NCBI GenBank assembly: GCA_947596225.1
Contig: CANQEX010000010.1
Coordinates: 1-34,247, forward strand
Source of the DNA: an uncultured Clostridia bacterium
GTDB lineage: Bacteria; Bacillota; Clostridia; TANB77; CAG-508
Direction of reading: 5' to 3'
DNA length: 34,247 nucleotides
Part shown: in pieces, positions 33,359 through 34,247 of the stretch
Layout of the letters: each line of letters begins with the position of its first letter
Numbering within the stretch: position 1 is the first letter of the stretch
Position numbers and translations under genes: made by a program
The notes under the pieces: model-generated
What the model was told of the DNA's origin: nothing
The model's input: only the letters and a program-made list of their open reading frames with translations
Database searches by the model: none

Positions 33359-34033
33359 ATGAAGGTAATAAAAAAAATATTGTTATTATTTTTAATTATA
33401 ATAGTAGTAATTGGATTTATTTTAGGAGTAAGAACAATATATAAATTCTATACAATTCAAAAAATATATAATGTTGTTGATAAAAATATTGCAAAAGAAA
33501 ATTATTATTTAAAAACAACTATAACAACTAAAGATAAGACTTCAGTAACAGAAGCTTATTATAAAGATGGAATAGGAAAACTAGTTTCAAGTAATGGTAT
33601 ATACACTTGGGTTGATGGTGAAGATGCATATATTGTTGATGAAGCTAATAAAACTATATATACAACTGATATTAATAAAACAATAGGTCTTGTTTCAAAT
33701 CAAATGTTTGCAAGTTATTATCCAGGATATTCAAAATCACTTACTGAAAAAATTCTTCTTGCGGGAAGTATTCAAAACAAAATAAAAACAGTAATGTTAA
33801 ATGATAAAAAATGTATTATGATTCAAACAAAAGATGAAACAAGTACAAAAACAGTTTGGATTACTAAAAGTGATTATTATATAGAGAAAGCAAAGTTGGA
33901 ATTTCCAAATGGTGATGTTATAGAATATGATTATATGCTAAAATTTAATTGTAATGGAATACGAGATGTTGAATTACCAGATATAAAAGACTATACACTT
34001 AAAACTGAAGATGATGAAGTTGTTTTACAATAA
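33359..34033 (+). CDS. Membrane-anchored extracellular protein of unknown function
   Basis: 224 residues. A basic start and one membrane span (about 5-25, without Cys, so not a lipoprotein) are followed by a beta-rich extracellular region with many Thr/Lys/Tyr strands: YYLKTTITTKDKTSVTEAYY, IYTWVDGEDAYIVDEANKTIY, TVWITKSDYYIEKAKLEFPN. The strand pattern resembles LolA-like folds that bind lipid, but I see no decisive motif. AAGAGG precedes ATG, 15 bases after proS, so it may share that transcript. Confidence 0.75.
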   Translation: MKVIKKILLLFLIIIVVIGFILGVRTIYKFYTIQKIYNVVDKNIAKENYYLKTTITTKDKTSVTEAYYKDGIGKLVSSNGIYTWVDGEDAYIVDEANKTIYTTDINKTIGLVSNQMFASYYPGYSKSLTEKILLAGSIQNKIKTVMLNDKKCIMIQTKDETSTKTVWITKSDYYIEKAKLEFPNGDVIEYDYMLKFNCNGIRDVELPDIKDYTLKTEDDEVVLQ

Positions 34034-34197
34034 GTTAATTATAATATAAAAAATATAAAAAATAAGTAATTTTTAATTTTTAGGTATAACAACATAGAAA
34101 TAATTTTTATAAAATAATACTTGAATAAAAATAAGTTTATGAATATAATTAATATATGAATTTAATAAAGAAAATAAAAACAAAGGAAAAATAAAAA

Positions 34198-34247
34198 ATG
34201 ATAGATAAAACCCTTGTGGCTCTACACACACACACACACACACACAC
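34198..34247 (+). other. Possible ORF start running into a (CA)n tract at the window edge
   Basis: AAAGGA about ten bases upstream, then ATG and MIDKTLVAL, followed by alternating His-Thr from at least 12 CA units reaching the last base. It may be the 5' end of a gene with a simple-sequence repeat, or an assembly end artefact. Confidence 0.3.
34224..34247. repeat. (AC)12 dinucleotide tract truncated by the window end
   Basis: Twenty-four bases of pure AC repeat in a genome that is otherwise almost free of such sequence. The true length is not known because the window ends inside it. Confidence 0.9.

Overview
The window looks like a 34 kb contig from an uncultured, very AT-rich, anaerobic, probably spore-forming Clostridia-type Firmicute. 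Evidence: strong AGGAGG-type ribosome binding sites, almost exclusive AGA arginine codons, a SpoIIM gene, a desulfoferrodoxin (superoxide reductase), clostridial order of the fatty-acid genes, PyrB with a PyrI regulatory subunit, and a type A RNase P RNA. The family placement is inference. No tRNA, rRNA, CRISPR array, IS element or prophage was seen.

Layout. 1-5757: the end of a type II fatty-acid synthesis operon (fabF fragment, accB, fabZ, accC, accD, accA, fabI), interrupted between accB and fabZ by an opposite-strand ORF of unlike composition. 5777-8246: an ECF sigma factor with a GAAACC-type promoter, overlapping a membrane-anchored beta-propeller protein that is probably its anti-sigma partner. 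8253-9583: a DUF3592-like membrane protein and a stretch holding a dead DUF1016/YhcG fragment. 9584-13797: an ABC importer of the nitrate/sulfonate/thiamine-precursor type, a DMT exporter and serine acetyltransferase. 13869-16206: desulfoferrodoxin, a COG2509-type flavoprotein and rnpB. 16297-20278: an unknown protein coupled to an endonuclease Q-like repair enzyme, spoIIM (frame-disrupted) and xerD. 20294-22047, minus strand: a small membrane protein and a PepV-like dipeptidase. 22198-24755: a pilin-like protein, rlmH, a Thg1-like protein with a structured leader, and truB. 24831-26170: pyrBI. 26215-26962: a small XRE regulator and an unknown small gene. 27096-30386: ispG, an S66 peptidase and an acyltransferase. 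30477-34033: a YvyF-like zinc-ribbon protein, tyrS, an insertion-domain-less proS and an unknown anchored protein. The window stops in a (CA)n tract just after a possible new start codon.

Most notable signal. Two unrelated conserved genes, accA and spoIIM, are each broken into two frames by exactly one extra C. In both the frame is restored by skipping the C of an in-frame CGG followed by A (NNN C GGA), and in both the zero-frame stop TAA begins exactly 15 nt after that C. By eye, no other plus-strand gene and not pepV uses CGG as a codon. The only other CGG codons are one each in the two small minus-strand ORFs of unlike composition. This fits +1 ribosomal frameshifting at an undecoded or hungry CGG codon. 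Sequencing error or mutation remains the alternative and must be excluded first.
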